Assembly (NCBI GenBank): GCA_021464245.1
Contig: JADCRB010000007.1
Location: forward strand, 1,052,705-1,116,704
Source of the DNA: Carallia brachiata
Lineage: Eukaryota > Streptophyta > Magnoliopsida > Malpighiales > Rhizophoraceae
DNA length: 64,000 nucleotides
Direction: 5' to 3'
Shown here in pieces: positions 11,158 through 22,756 of the stretch. Both the position numbers and the translations under genes were made by a program. The stretch's first letter is position 1, and the number at the start of each line of letters is the position of its first letter. Under the pieces are notes generated by a model. It was not told where the DNA came from, did not search any database, and saw only the letters and a list, made by a program, of their open reading frames with translations.

Positions 11158-14103
11158 TCAACTCCTATGCCTCCTGTTCCTCCTGTTCTTCGACCTTCTT
11201 TGTGGGACGACTCTGAAAGTCTTCATAAACCATTCGTATTTCAATGTAACCACGATGTGCCCGATTATCAACCCAACCAATAGTCCGCTGGCATACCCGA
11301 TCACAACTGGTCTCCAACCAAATTTAAAAGAAGCTCTCGTATCTTCCTTTTCTTCAAGCCTTGAGGTTGGTGGTGGTAAAGCCACTGAATTTCCACATTT
11401 TCTCGATAGAGGGTCTCCACATAATCCCGAGTTTCCCTTGTACGAGCTATTTTGGAATGTGTCAAATTGCTTCCCTCGAGGTATAGGTCCTGTCAGGTTG
11501 TTTTCAGACACATCGAAAACAGCAAGGAAATTCAGTTGCGTTAGTTGTTGAGGAATCTCCCCTGTGAATCTGTTTCGAGACAGGTCTAAGGACTCGAGCT
11601 CCACAAGATTCTCTAAGAATGTCGGAATGGTACCACTAAGAACATTGTTAGAAAGATTCAGCATATGAAGTCCGTAAAGATTCTCAATGGAAGCCGGAAT
11701 TTCTCCGGTAAATCCATTGTCCGAGAGATCCATGGCCACAAAAAATTCTAGAATCTCGTCGTATTGTTGTTTCTTTCCTTTGTTATTTAACCACATTTTG
11801 TACGAAATTTCAACTAAGCCTCCCAGCGGAAGTCCGATGAATATTGTATGCATGTAAGCCAGTCGACTAGCATTCGGGACCTTCATCGCATTCCAATTGA
11901 GGAATAACTGCGTTGGCAATTGTCCTGAAAAATTGTTCTCAGAGAGGTCAATTATGCGCAGTTGAGGAAAATCGGCCTCTGAATCAGTATCACCGAGCAT
12001 GCCATAAAATCTATTGGACCGTAGAATTAGAATCTTTAACTGCTGAAGCGCTGCCAACCAAGAGGGGAAAACATCGTTTATTTGGTTGTTTCCAAGGTCC
12101 AACATCTCTAGCTCTGCGCAATTTTCCAACGATCTCGGTACCTGCCCTTCCAATTGATTGCCACCCAAAGCAAGAACCTTTAAGTTGCAGGCATTTGGAT
12201 GCGTGGGAGGAATCTTACCGTGAAAATCATTGCCTCCTAAAGTCAATATCTCCAGCGAAGCACTTAAAGTCTCCAAACATCGAGGAAGCACGCCACCGAG
12301 TCTGTTGTTGGACAACTCAAGGGCTCTAAGGTTTGTGAGGTTGCAGAATACTGACGAAATCCCCCCTGTGAAATTGTTTCCAAAGACCCGATAATAACTA
12401 ATGGTTTGCGGCGGTATTGGAAGAGAACCTTGAAACATATTATCATTAAGGTCTAATGCGACAAGTTGAGACCGCCTAACCACAGTCGGACCGTGTTCAA
12501 AACTGGTGAGGAAGTTGCTCGAAAGGACTAATTCTGTCAGAGTGCCTTGTCCCATATTCCATACCCAACTGGGTATTATGCCATGAATCTGATTGTCGGA
12601 TAAGTCTAGCCACTCCAGGCGATCTTGATCACGCAGAAAAGACGGAAAGCGATCCAAATTGCACGATCCAAGTCCTAAATAAACCAACTTTTGTGGAATA
12701 TTGTTAGGGATGGACTTGGGGTGGAGTGACAACATGTTACCTGACAAGTCCAGTTGAGTCAAGTTTTGAAGCTTCAAAAATGAGTCGAACTCTACTATGC
12801 CACTCAAGTTATTAGAAGAAAGATCTAGAGCTTGAAGACTACCCATTTGGAAGATTGTATCTGGAATGGTTCCCTGTAACTTGTTGTCGGGTAGACTTAA
12901 AGTCTTTAACTGGAACAATTGGGAGATGTTAACTGGGATTTGACAAACTATTTCACATTTGACCAGATATAATTTTTGAAGCTGGGTAAGATTGGCAATA
13001 TAAAGAGGAAACTCACTATTAAGTATAACGCTCTTAAGGCCCAGAAGAGTGAGTTTGGTCTGCCTACCAAGCCATGACAGAGAAGAAATATTCTGAACCT
13101 CAAAAGGATTTCCCCAAAGACCCAAGTGAACAAGTTCTGTGAGATTTCCAAATGAAGCAGGAATTTTTCCAAAGAAGTTGCTTCCTTCGGTGTCAAAAAA
13201 TTGCAAGGAACGGAGGTTTCCAAAAGAGACTGGTAGCTCTCCCTTGAAACTTGTGTCTACAAGATCCAATACCAAAAGTGGACTAGTTGAGTTAAATTCG
13301 GGTAAATAACCACTCAGATCATTGTTTCCTCTCACATTAACATATCGTTGATTTGGAAGCTGGAGAACAGCTGGAGGGAAATCACCGTACAACTCACAAT
13401 ATGCTAAAGAAAGTGATGTTAAAGAGGATAAGTTGGCCAAGGAACCAGGGACGGTAGAGGGTATGTATACATAATCGAGATGAAGAACCTCTAGCCTGGT
13501 GAGATTTTGCAATAACATTTGAAAATCAGGCATCTTAAGCACTAATTGACCAATGGAAGAGACATCAAGGGATAGATCAAGTGAAACCAACTTTGACAAT
13601 TTTGAAATATCTGATGGTATTGGGCCAGAAAATGCAGCAAAGGAAAGGTTAAGATAGATTAGCTTGGAAAGATGGCCAAAACTTGATGTTATTTCTGAGT
13701 AATTAAAATGATTGTCAGCAAGATTGAGCTTACGAAGATGAACGAGATGGAAGAGGCTACTGCTGGAGTTGATGGAACCATGGAGAAAGCTGCTACTGAG
13801 GTCCAAACTGATCACATGACTGGTGCGATTATCACATTCAACGCCATCCCAGGTGCAGCAGTCACCGTGTCTGCCTAGGAGCTTCCAGGATTTAATCTTT
13901 GGATAGGCAGAAGGACTGCTAGAGGCAGATTTGCTTATTATGAAGCTTTCTTTGAATTGAAAGAGGGCAAGACTTTCGTGAGGCTGGCAGAATGGATGAT
14001 TTAGAAAAGAGGCGGCTGAAGCAATAGAAACATGAAGAAAAGAAGAAAAGAAGAGAAAGAAGCTTAAGATAATGCACATGGAAAGAAGTAAAGGCGACGT
14101 CAT
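11158..14103 (-). CDS. LRR receptor-like protein (Cf-9/RLP type), intact, 981 aa
   Basis: A plasma-membrane receptor without a kinase. Such RLPs sense apoplastic ligands and signal through SOBIR1/BAK1-type co-receptors (known for the family, inferred here). It is a single exon. Residues 1-30 are a signal peptide ending ASA. The LRR N-terminal cap contains the paired-Cys motif CCTWDGVEC (82-90). About 25-30 extracellular plant-type LRRs (LxxLxLxxNxxxGxIP) follow. They are interrupted near residue 770 by an island with Tyr and Lys-Gly (YKMWLNNKG), similar to the Y-x-KG motif of RLPs. The last four LRRs follow the island. Then come an acidic juxtamembrane stretch (LEEKEDT), a transmembrane helix at about 933-954 with small-residue GxxxG-like spacing, and a short basic tail (QRRSKNRRNRRHRS). 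The ATG sits directly before the signal peptide. No stop or frameshift is seen, so this is the one apparently functional RLP in the cluster. Confidence 0.95.
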   Translation of the reverse strand: MTSPLLLSMCIILSFFLFFSSFLHVSIASAASFLNHPFCQPHESLALFQFKESFIISKSASSSPSAYPKIKSWKLLGRHGDCCTWDGVECDNRTSHVISLDLSSSFLHGSINSSSSLFHLVHLRKLNLADNHFNYSEITSSFGHLSKLIYLNLSFAAFSGPIPSDISKLSKLVSLDLSLDVSSIGQLVLKMPDFQMLLQNLTRLEVLHLDYVYIPSTVPGSLANLSSLTSLSLAYCELYGDFPPAVLQLPNQRYVNVRGNNDLSGYLPEFNSTSPLLVLDLVDTSFKGELPVSFGNLRSLQFFDTEGSNFFGKIPASFGNLTELVHLGLWGNPFEVQNISSLSWLGRQTKLTLLGLKSVILNSEFPLYIANLTQLQKLYLVKCEIVCQIPVNISQLFQLKTLSLPDNKLQGTIPDTIFQMGSLQALDLSSNNLSGIVEFDSFLKLQNLTQLDLSGNMLSLHPKSIPNNIPQKLVYLGLGSCNLDRFPSFLRDQDRLEWLDLSDNQIHGIIPSWVWNMGQGTLTELVLSSNFLTSFEHGPTVVRRSQLVALDLNDNMFQGSLPIPPQTISYYRVFGNNFTGGISSVFCNLTNLRALELSNNRLGGVLPRCLETLSASLEILTLGGNDFHGKIPPTHPNACNLKVLALGGNQLEGQVPRSLENCAELEMLDLGNNQINDVFPSWLAALQQLKILILRSNRFYGMLGDTDSEADFPQLRIIDLSENNFSGQLPTQLFLNWNAMKVPNASRLAYMHTIFIGLPLGGLVEISYKMWLNNKGKKQQYDEILEFFVAMDLSDNGFTGEIPASIENLYGLHMLNLSNNVLSGTIPTFLENLVELESLDLSRNRFTGEIPQQLTQLNFLAVFDVSENNLTGPIPRGKQFDTFQNSSYKGNSGLCGDPLSRKCGNSVALPPPTSRLEEKEDTRASFKFGWRPVVIGYASGLLVGLIIGHIVVTLKYEWFMKTFRVVPQRRSKNRRNRRHRS

Positions 14104-15158
14104 TTTGTTGTTTGTAGGTTGATATGCTTCTGCACTAGATTGGGAAGAATTGATTACAATTTATAGGCACTCTGGGAAACGGTATTCTAATTAATTGATT
14201 GTGAAATATGGAAGTCAAGACGGTCCAGACATAAATTGTGGTGGGAACAAAGCAAAGTTTTTACTTTAATAATGCAGAGATTGTGGTGGGAAGAAAGCAA
14301 GGTTTTTACTTTAATAATGCAGAGATTGACAGTGATTTAAATGATAAAATAAAAAGGAAAAAAATCAGAAAACATTTTCAAGTTTGAAAGGAAAAAGAAA
14401 TATGTTTTGCAGGTAAAATATTCTTACCATGTGATATTTAACTTACACAATATGCTTTTAATCCGAATATGATAAAGTAGAAGAAGCCAATTAACTCAAA
14501 AAATTAAAGTATTAGCCAAAACCAAACTATTGCTCACGTATTTTCACATTCTCCCTCATCCATAAAGTCTTTGAGTTTATAGCATGTACAAAGCATAAGC
14601 TTTTTTTTTTTTAACAGCTGAAAAAAAAAAGTTCATAAACATGTTAGTCATATAACATATAGATCGAAGCTAATTTGATTACTGTTGAAAGCTTACATTT
14701 GTAATTAATAAACTTGGTCATAATTAATAAACATAAACTCTCTTTGAGTGCAGAAATTGATAATTACGAATGATCCAAGACCTATTCATCGCGAGTGCCC
14801 CGGTCTAGTTTATTCTTTTTTTGGTTGGTAAACAAAGGAAGAGATAATGCCCAATATACTAAAGGAAAAAAGTAAATTTTTAGAATTAGGTGTATACTTG
14901 AATGTAATAAAATTGTTATTTTGTATAATAAAACTGTTATTTTATATAATAAAAAAATTATTTTTTTATTATATAAAATAAAATTTTTATTACACAAAAT
15001 AATAATTTTATAATATTTAAATAGATACCCAGTTTTAAAAGTATAATTACGTCCTATGACTTCTGGTCTAATTTATTCTTCCGAAGTGCTTCACACGAAA
15101 AACACGGGCCCATAGCCAACCAATCCGTCAGCATCCTAAGAACTAATGGACATTAAGG

Positions 15159-15173
15159 TTGACTGGAAGTCAA
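15159..15173. promoter_or_regulatory. Perfect W-box palindrome TTGACT-GGA-AGTCAA upstream of RLP 1
   Basis: Two W-box cores (TTGACT) face each other across 3 bp, about 1.06 kb upstream of the RLP 1 start codon. Related, less perfect copies occur at 15669-15683, 19649-19663 and 31436-31450, the last about 1.05 kb upstream of the broken RLP. W-boxes bind WRKY factors, which commonly control defence receptors. Here the motif lies in a repeated block, so its regulatory role is only inferred. Confidence 0.4.
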
Positions 15174-15324
15174 TCTTAATGATGACGCATACTGTTGTCG
15201 TTGGAAGACCATCACTATCTATCGCTTGTTGCAAAAGCGAAACACGGATTTAAATTGTAAATAAAGAAAACACGTTAAGTTATTGTGAAATTATTATATT
15301 AAGTGATATCAATTGTTGTAAATT

Positions 15325-15690
15325 AGCATTAGAATCTTTCATTTTTGCACCCAAGACGACTATTTTTGGCTTTTGCCCTTTCTTTTTCTCCTGTTCACTT
15401 TCCTTCCTATGTGGGACGGGATGGTAAGGACTTGTCATCTACCCACGATTATTTCTATAAGACGACCTGTGGAAATGTTTCGGACGACAACAAACGACAG
15501 CTTGAAAATTGTTTTGAATGAGTGGAAAGGACCTGTGGAAATTTATTGAAGTATTTGACAGGGCTGTAAACAGTCCCGTAATCGTTGTGAACCCATGTGA
15601 CACGTCAGCTACCCTAAGAACTGATTGGCAACCAGGCATATTAGTACTCGTAAATAAAGGCATTAACGTTGACCAGAAGTCATTCTAAAC
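15325..15690 (+). repeat. Dispersed 0.3-0.6 kb repeat, copy 1
   Basis: Shares an ordered series of short blocks with copies at 15907, 32099, 34585, 43098, 43722 and 44735: ATTAGGATCTTTCATTTTTG, then a T-rich tract, GTGGGACGGGATGG, CATCTACCCACAATTATTTC, TGACATGTGGAAATATTTC, then CAAGTATTTGATAGGGACA. There is no coding content. The continuation (15560-15690) is shared with 31325-31450 upstream of the broken RLP. Confidence 0.75.
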
Positions 15691-15906
15691 AAATTTCAGA
15701 CAGATAATATTATTGTTGTCATTTGAAAGACCAAATTAATCATGCACACATAACTCAAATGAAGGTAGTACTAAAATAATTATATATTTTATTTAATAAT
15801 ATATAATAATTTATTTATTTTTTAATTTTAATTATTTAAACAACATATAGTGCTTTGATCGTAATTTAATTTTACATAAACAATTTCCTTTAATATTTTC
15901 TATATT

Positions 15907-16175
15907 AAAATTGCATTAGGATCTTTCATTTTTGCAATGGTCGCTCACCTAAGACCACAATTTTCACCTTTTTTTTTTTTTTTCTGTTTACTTTTTTTTT
16001 TCTTTTTTCATTTCTGGCGGGATGGTTACAAGGAATTGTCATCTACCCACAATTATTTCTGTAAAATGACATGTGGAAATATTTCTGATGACTGCAAACT
16101 ACAGGTGGAATTATCTGGATGACTATATTACCCTGTATAATTAATTCAAGTATTTGATAGGGACATTGACATGTA
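15907..16175 (+). repeat. Dispersed 0.3-0.6 kb repeat, copy 2
   Basis: Same block order as copy 1, at 57-83% identity by eye and with a long T tract after the first block. It ends after the TTCAAGTATTTGATAGGGAC block. Non-coding. Confidence 0.7.
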
Positions 16176-19100
16176 TTGGGTTACCGTTATCTGGATAATG
16201 ATAGAAATGATCGACAATTCTGTTAATGAGTGAAAATGATCGAGAGCCTCCAGTGACACGACAAACGGAGAAATAGATAATAAACTGTCATATGGACAAT
16301 TGGAAAACAAGGAATGTTTTTTTTTTGTTCTTGGTTCGGGGAAAAACAAGGAATTTGAAGAAACAGAAAAAAATACACTTGATTGAAATTTTCGAAAACG
16401 TTGTATGGACATAGAATAACACTCGATGAATGAAAATAGGAAAAAAAAAAATGAGATTATATTGTTAATTGTATACTCAAAATTTTTGCTTTTCTTAAAG
16501 AAATTTTTAATTTAACTTAGTTCTTTTTAGTAAGTATAACTTACTTATAATTTTACACTATAAAATAAATTAGGTTTACTTAAAATAAATAAAATAAAAA
16601 AATAAATCATGTGATGTTAGACAATAAGTAAATTTTATCATTATTTGTCTACCAAAATAAAAAATTCTGAAAATCGTCCCAAACTAAGAGCGAAACTTAT
16701 ACGAGCTATTGGTATCAGATAGTATTAGATAAGCTTTATTTGTTTTTTTAATCCTTCTTGTATCTAATCTATAGGTTGTTACGGATTCAAATTGTTCTCA
16801 TCCTTATATATTCTGTAACTATTCCAGGCTTGTATGCCTATATGAGGACGACTGATGTATCTTGTATGATAATGACAAATTCTATTTCCTTTTCACAACT
16901 CTTTCAGGTGGCACTTTCTGGTCTAAATAGGTGTTTCAAGGGTAAATTATGGTGAGACCAAAGTCTGGATTTGTTCAATAAAAAACTAAAGAAACATGTT
17001 TAAGTCTCAAAGGATAAAGAAATGTGATTCGCAATTTTCTTTTACTTGTAATATAGTAAACCACAAAAAAAAAAATCAATCGAATTAAACCCTTTTTTTT
17101 TTTTTGAACCGAATGAGAAGGCTTGCATTAACTCGAGTAATCAGCAATTAAATTAAACTGTTAGTTAAAGTCAAAGAATTACTCAGATATTCCTACACGT
17201 TCTCTTGTGCCTTAAACCATAAACCAATTAACATATAGAAATTTACAATTAAAAATGACGAAAGATTATTTAAAATAAGACCACTTAATCGTGAATGTTG
17301 CTGTCTAGTTAGAGAATTAGCAATCATCTGAAATATTTTATAGGAAGAATATGTACACATGAGAACAATTGGCATAGAGTGCCAACACGGGGACACATTT
17401 TCCACCAATATTTTCAGTTCATAATGATACTAAGTCGCATTTAATTTCAGTTAATTTGCACATAAAGGATTTGTATAAATAAAATTTTGCAACAATTACA
17501 CAACTTACATATTTAAAAGAGGAATAAGAGTATATGGGAACTTTTCCCATCCTTTCTCACAAGCTATATATAAGAACAATAGTTAATGAACTTTCGACAG
17601 CATTTAACTTTTTCTCTAAGTGATTTCTCTCTTACTGAATATAAATGATAAACCTATATGGTCTATTTATAGTTGATACTCCTAATTATACTTAAAAATA
17701 AATGTTATCTACTAATGATTTCTATCATAACTAAAAATCTTTATTTTTCCACGATCTCATCTATGATTCGATTTTGATAAGTCTTATATCCTACAATCAT
17801 TAATCATTTGATCTCGATAAGTTTTATTTTCTTATGATCCTTAGCTATGCACAATCTGATAAGTATTATCTCGATAATTGGCCAACAAAATAGAGCTATA
17901 CCTACACGTCCTCACGTTCCACATGTTGCAAGACACTTGGTACCAAGCAGTGTCTTGTAGTGTCATGCAAACTTGACCAATGCCTAACCTTGTGTTTGGG
18001 GTCTCTTGGCCAAAACTCATGACTCATCTGATGGAATTCACGAACATGTGGCCTATCATCCCCTATCCAAAGTTTCGCTCCACCTTGAGACCCATGTGCT
18101 TATGCTGAAATTTCTCAGCTTTCACTTTACCTTAAAAAGTGCCCCGCCACTTCAAACGAAGTCTCATACTGGCGTAAGGTACCACCAATTCTAGTATGTT
18201 AAGTGTTCAAGGGATTAACACCAACTATATATTTTTTTTCTTGCTTTTTTGAAGTTTTTTTAAAATATTTTTTTAAATTAAAATTTAAATATACTTAATA
18301 TTATTTTAAATATTATTGATGTTGCCTTAAAATTTTATTTTATTGAATTTTTTTCATTGAGTTGACGTCACCACGACGTCATTACTTGTAAACAAAAGGG
18401 ATTAACGTTGCGAGGAAGTCAGTCTAGATCAAGCGCGTTTTGTATGCTATACATATTAGTCATACTATTTCACCATATAGACTATTAAAATATAACTAAT
18501 ATTTAAAAAATATAAAATAATAAAAATAAATGCATATTAATATTTATTTTATTTTTATATAAAATATCAATATAATTATATTAAATTAATAATTCACTGT
18601 GCTTTTATAATTTGCATGGTGAAATCACTTAGAAAAATCCTATGGTGGACAAACTTTTCCGGTCTAGATAATGACACACACTGTTGTTATTGGAAGACTC
18701 CTTATCCGGATTTTCCTCCTTTTAGGCCGCTCATCAATGCATTGGGCCAATTTTTGCGGATGTAAAATGGGAGATCAAAAAAATTATTTGAGATAATAAT
18801 TTAGTGATAATTCAGTATATTTTAATATTAAGAGACTTATATTTGAATCTTGGCGTTCAGACTCTCCTCATGCATGCTAGGTTTCCCTTTGTGGTGTAAT
18901 ATGTGGGGTACAAAATAAGTTCTAAATTGGAAAATTGCTGTAATTTTCAATAGTAAAGTATCGTTCGGTTTTATTAGTACTCAAATAGTAGGTTTGTTCA
19001 TATGTGAATGGTTAAATAAAGTGTTTAAATAAGGTTACTCTGACATTAATTCGTAAATACGATGACCAACATATTTGTATTACATTTTTTTTTTTGATAC

Positions 19101-20144
19101 AAAAGAGAGATCATTAAATTAAAGATGGAAAATGCAATCTTAGTATTTCGTTTCCCTAAAAGATTATAAATTTAGTTCAGGCTTATATTCACATTAAATT
19201 GTTAGCTAAAGTCAAAAAATTACTCACATATTCCTACGCGTTCTCTTGCGCCTAAATTCGTTGAGCTTAATCCATAAACAAAACATAAATTCTTCAACTT
19301 ATAAGAATTCACAATTAAAAATAACAAAAAAATTTATTTAAGATAATGCCTCTTAATCGTGTATATTGCTATCTAGTAAGGGGAATTAGTATTCATCTGA
19401 ATATTTTACACGAAGAATTGTACCATAAGAACTATTGGCACTCGGGGCAGATGCGTCCCTTTTTGTTTTTCACCTTTTTTGAGTTTTTTATTTTTTTTTT
19501 AAATTTAGACTTTAAATATATTTAAGATTATTTTAAATATATTTAATATTATTTTAAAATTAATTTGTTTTTTAAAAAATTATTTTAATCGGAGTGTGGT
19601 CGTCGGCGCGACAAACATACTATCACTGGTAAACAAAGGGGATTAATGTTGACTGGAAGTCAGTCTAGATAGTGACACGCACTTGTCATTCGAAGGCTCC
19701 CACTAGTGTCCGGATTTTCCTCTTTCTACACCACTCATCAATGCATTGGGCCAACTGTCGTGAATTTAAAATTGGATACTAGTAAAATAGAAAATGAAAT
19801 CTCAAATTTTTTTTGAATTTTATTACTTAATTATATAATTTATGCTACATAAAAAATACATAATAAAAAAAATATATATATATAATTTAAATTTAATATA
19901 TTTTTTATAATTTAATAATTAAATTTTTATATATTAATTTTATATTTATTATTACTTATTTAAATAACTTTTCTTTTGTTTTTTACTTAAAAAAAACTAT
20001 AAAGTTAGTTCAGGCTTGTCAAAAGAATCGGCCATGTATATTCAAGGTCGGATGTTCAGACGCAAAAGTCTACACAAAGCTTGTACACTTAATTTTAGAA
20101 AAAACCTATTTTGCCTGTGATTTTATGGTGCTCTAAGTAGCCAT

Positions 20145-20355
20145 TACAAAATTATATGACGTAATATTGAAATTATAAAAAAATTATATGACGTATTGAA
20201 GAAAATTATACAATTAATATAATTAGTCATTAAATTTTTTTTAATTTTTATTAATTAATTATACGTCATATAATTTTCTTTAAAACGTCGTATAATTTTC
20301 TTATAATTTCTTTATTATGTCGTATAATTTTTTTTATTGCGTCATATATAACAGT
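20145..20355. repeat. AT-rich foldback (MITE-like) element
   Basis: The left arm carries AAAATTATATGACGTA twice (about 20148 and 20175). The right arm carries the complement as TACGTCATATAATTTTC and CGTCGTATAATTTT repeats (about 20262-20340). The two arms can fold into a long imperfect hairpin around 20210-20260. I could not define a target-site duplication, so the ends are approximate. Confidence 0.55.
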
Positions 20356-21295
20356 TATTTGGTAACTCTCTAAAAAACAGTCACTTAGCCGTGTCCTTAA
20401 TTTTAATCTTGGATAATTTATATTTTATAGTGAGAGTTTATGGTATATTTATACTTGGCAATAATGACTTCTAAAACTAACATAAAATGCTGTACGTAGC
20501 GAGTGCAATATCAAAAAAACACTGTCTGTTAATGTACCCTTAGTAGAAGTTAGTAGAAGTTAGTTTATAGGTACTTGTTATTTTTTTTTTAGTAAGTAAA
20601 ATATATTTATAATTTTATACTATATAAATTTATTTTTTTATATTTTTATTTCAAATAAAATCTACTTATTGTATGATATAATACAATGAATAAGTTATAT
20701 TTATTAAAAAATGAGAGTTAAATTAAAAATTTTCTAATTTTTATTACAAAAATACTATAATAATTAGTCTAAAGTACCCAAAATATCTTTTCACCTGATC
20801 AAACGAAAATATAACCATATGCCACCTGAAACATCCCAGAATTGGACAAAATAATCATAAAAATAAAAAAAGTGTCTCCTAACGGTTATATTCAATCTGC
20901 CATCTTATAAGAGCACACAAAACAAAAGGCCAAAAAATGGCAGGAGAAGGAAATGATGCAAAACAAAAAAATTTATAAATTGTTAATAATTTTGAGTGAA
21001 ATGACCAAAAAAAAGGGCAGAAACACGAGGGATTTGAGTGAGAGTTCGAAGAGGAGAGAGAGAATTTAGAGATAGGGAGCAGACTTTACAGTGTAAAATG
21101 AAAAAGATAGGGTTTCATAGCTTTCAATTTTATTAATATAAGAGGGCACGAGAGTTTTTTCACAACATTCATTCATTTTGACTAACGATAGCTCAGTAAG
21201 ACAGTCTTTTTTGTTAATTTTGTAAATTGTAGGTGCAAAATGTAAATATATACCTTAAATCCACATTATAAAATATAAATTACCCTTATAACCTT

Positions 21296-21361
21296 CTTCC
21301 CAGCTGGGTGGCATGCCGTGAATATTATATGGTTGTGGGATAAGTGCAGATGCACCAGATC
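21296..21361 (-). pseudogene. Tiny relic of an RLP LRR segment
   Basis: Read on the minus strand, this roughly 65-bp piece aligns with the RLP 1 segment around 12555-12620 that encodes the LDLSDNQIHGIIPSWVW-like LRR (shared CCAGCTGGGT, GCCGTGAAT and GGGATAAGT blocks). Flanking RLP sequence is gone. It shows that at least one further RLP copy once lay here. Confidence 0.55.
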
Positions 21362-21362
21362 G

Positions 21363-21363
<1 letters not shown>

Positions 21364-21395
<32 letters not shown>

Positions 21396-21396
21396 T
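21364..21396. repeat. (ATT)n microsatellite
   Basis: About 11 consecutive ATT units directly after the RLP relic. Confidence 0.9.
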
Positions 21397-21439
21397 CTTT
21401 GGTGAATAGAGAAAATAACACTAAATAAGAAAAAGAGCT

Positions 21440-22756
21440 AATAAAACACTAATTTTTTTTTAACAATAATAAAAGACTAATTAGGAACACCGTGGAATAG
21501 CAACGGCTTTCATATGCACTTGAAGCAAAGCATTCAATCTGAGGAGGTGAGTCCGAGACTATGATAGCGTTCATGCAGGTAGATCCAAAATTAGTCAAAT
21601 TTCTGCATAAGAATTCCCTTCCCTTATTTATGCTTGGGTGGATTCCAATCTTGTTGTCGTAGATGGCGTCATTTGGCTTATATTTTGACGATACAGGTCA
21701 TGCTCCCACCCACTTGATGTAATCTTGTGGTAGCAAGTGATTCAATTATAATTTTGAGAAAGTCCTTAGCCCATGCAGGATGTAGAGCCATGCAAATAGC
21801 TCATAGCTTGGATATCTTGGCGTAGTTCGTAGCTCTGATATTATGTTGTAAATTTGGCATATGAAGAATGCACAAGCTTGTATTGTGCTCTTTATTTTTT
21901 TTTAAGGTTTCAAATTTAATTTCTATTTATTCGAACTCTGAGTTTTGAGATTGACCTCCCACTATATAAAAACAAGAGCAAGTAACAATATAATAAGTCA
22001 TTAACTCTACTTCTTATTCTAAACTTATAGGCTCGAATTATAGATCTTGGGTCTCCTCATATATGTTGCTTGAACTCTTCACTTATTATCAATGCGGGAG
22101 ATTTTGCTTTCGCATCTGAGACTCATTACTTGCAGTTTCAAAGTTGGTCAAGGCAAGCTCAGTCACATCATCTGTTTCAACTTTTATTAATTTGGGTATG
22201 TTATTTAATGAATTATTTGTATGAAATTATTCAATTTTAAAATCCAAAAGGAAAGTTCAATAATGATGTTCTTATTTAATTACTGGATCCTTAGGTTTTG
22301 TTTCTTGTTTCCGTAATCATGTCACGCCCACTTAGTGAGTTTATAATTTATGGTGCTTCATTCAGTTGGTAAAAAATTTTGCTTTCATGTGCTTAATACC
22401 TCAAAGACGGCGCTGGCCGGAATGTCAAAACACCTTCATGCTCCCGATGACATTTAAATACTGCTATTGATCGTTTGAACGATCAAATAGCATGCCGGGA
22501 ACAAGATATGGATGAATTAGGGAGCCAATTGCAGGACACCCTTGTTGAATATCTAGTTCGAGTTAAAAAGAAAAAAAAGAAAGGGAATTTTTGAAGAGTC
22601 TAACATTGTGTTTGGAAGAGGGAGAGGTAAGAAGGAAAAAAAAAGGAACTAGAAAAAAAAAAGGATTAATGCTTGTGTTTAAAAAATATTTTTAGGGAGA
22701 GAAAAAGGAATAGATGACTGTTACAGTAACAGCAATAAATCCTGAAAAACATGTCT
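21440..22756. other. Gene-poor stretch with an unrecognised coding-like fragment
   Basis: 21480-21800 and 22020-22200 have balanced base composition, as in old coding or transposon DNA, but I recognise no protein. 22464-22576 (plus strand) is open and would encode a charged, heptad-like peptide beginning IDRLNDQIACREQD and ending in a Lys run. It may be a relic exon of a coiled-coil protein. A-rich runs follow at 22570-22680. Confidence 0.4.

Larger units (their letters stand above)
14104..21295. other. Long gene-free stretch upstream of RLP 1, AT-rich with duplicated blocks
   Basis: No gene is supported. The first few hundred bases are presumably the RLP 1 promoter; a short direct repeat ending GCAGAGATTG occurs at about 14240-14330. 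The stretch 17150-17400 is repeated imperfectly at 19190-19440. The blocks 18375-18430/18660-18760 and 19605-19770 are also related to each other. A possible degraded LTR or leader (a GGTATCAGA near 16710) and 17880-18190 have more balanced composition but no recognisable protein. Two copies of a dispersed repeat and a foldback element are listed separately. Confidence 0.5.

Noticed and set aside
11255..12329. Plus-strand open frames under RLP 1
   Set aside because: Antisense shadows of the LRR coding sequence, with no independent domain.
16700..16960. Possible retrotransposon primer site (GGTATCAGA) and LTR-like sequence
   Set aside because: No paired LTR, TSD or coding region nearby; the match is too short.
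17880..18190. Balanced-composition stretch with a 62-codon frame
   Set aside because: No domain or repeat partner in the window. It may be an old LTR, but that cannot be supported.
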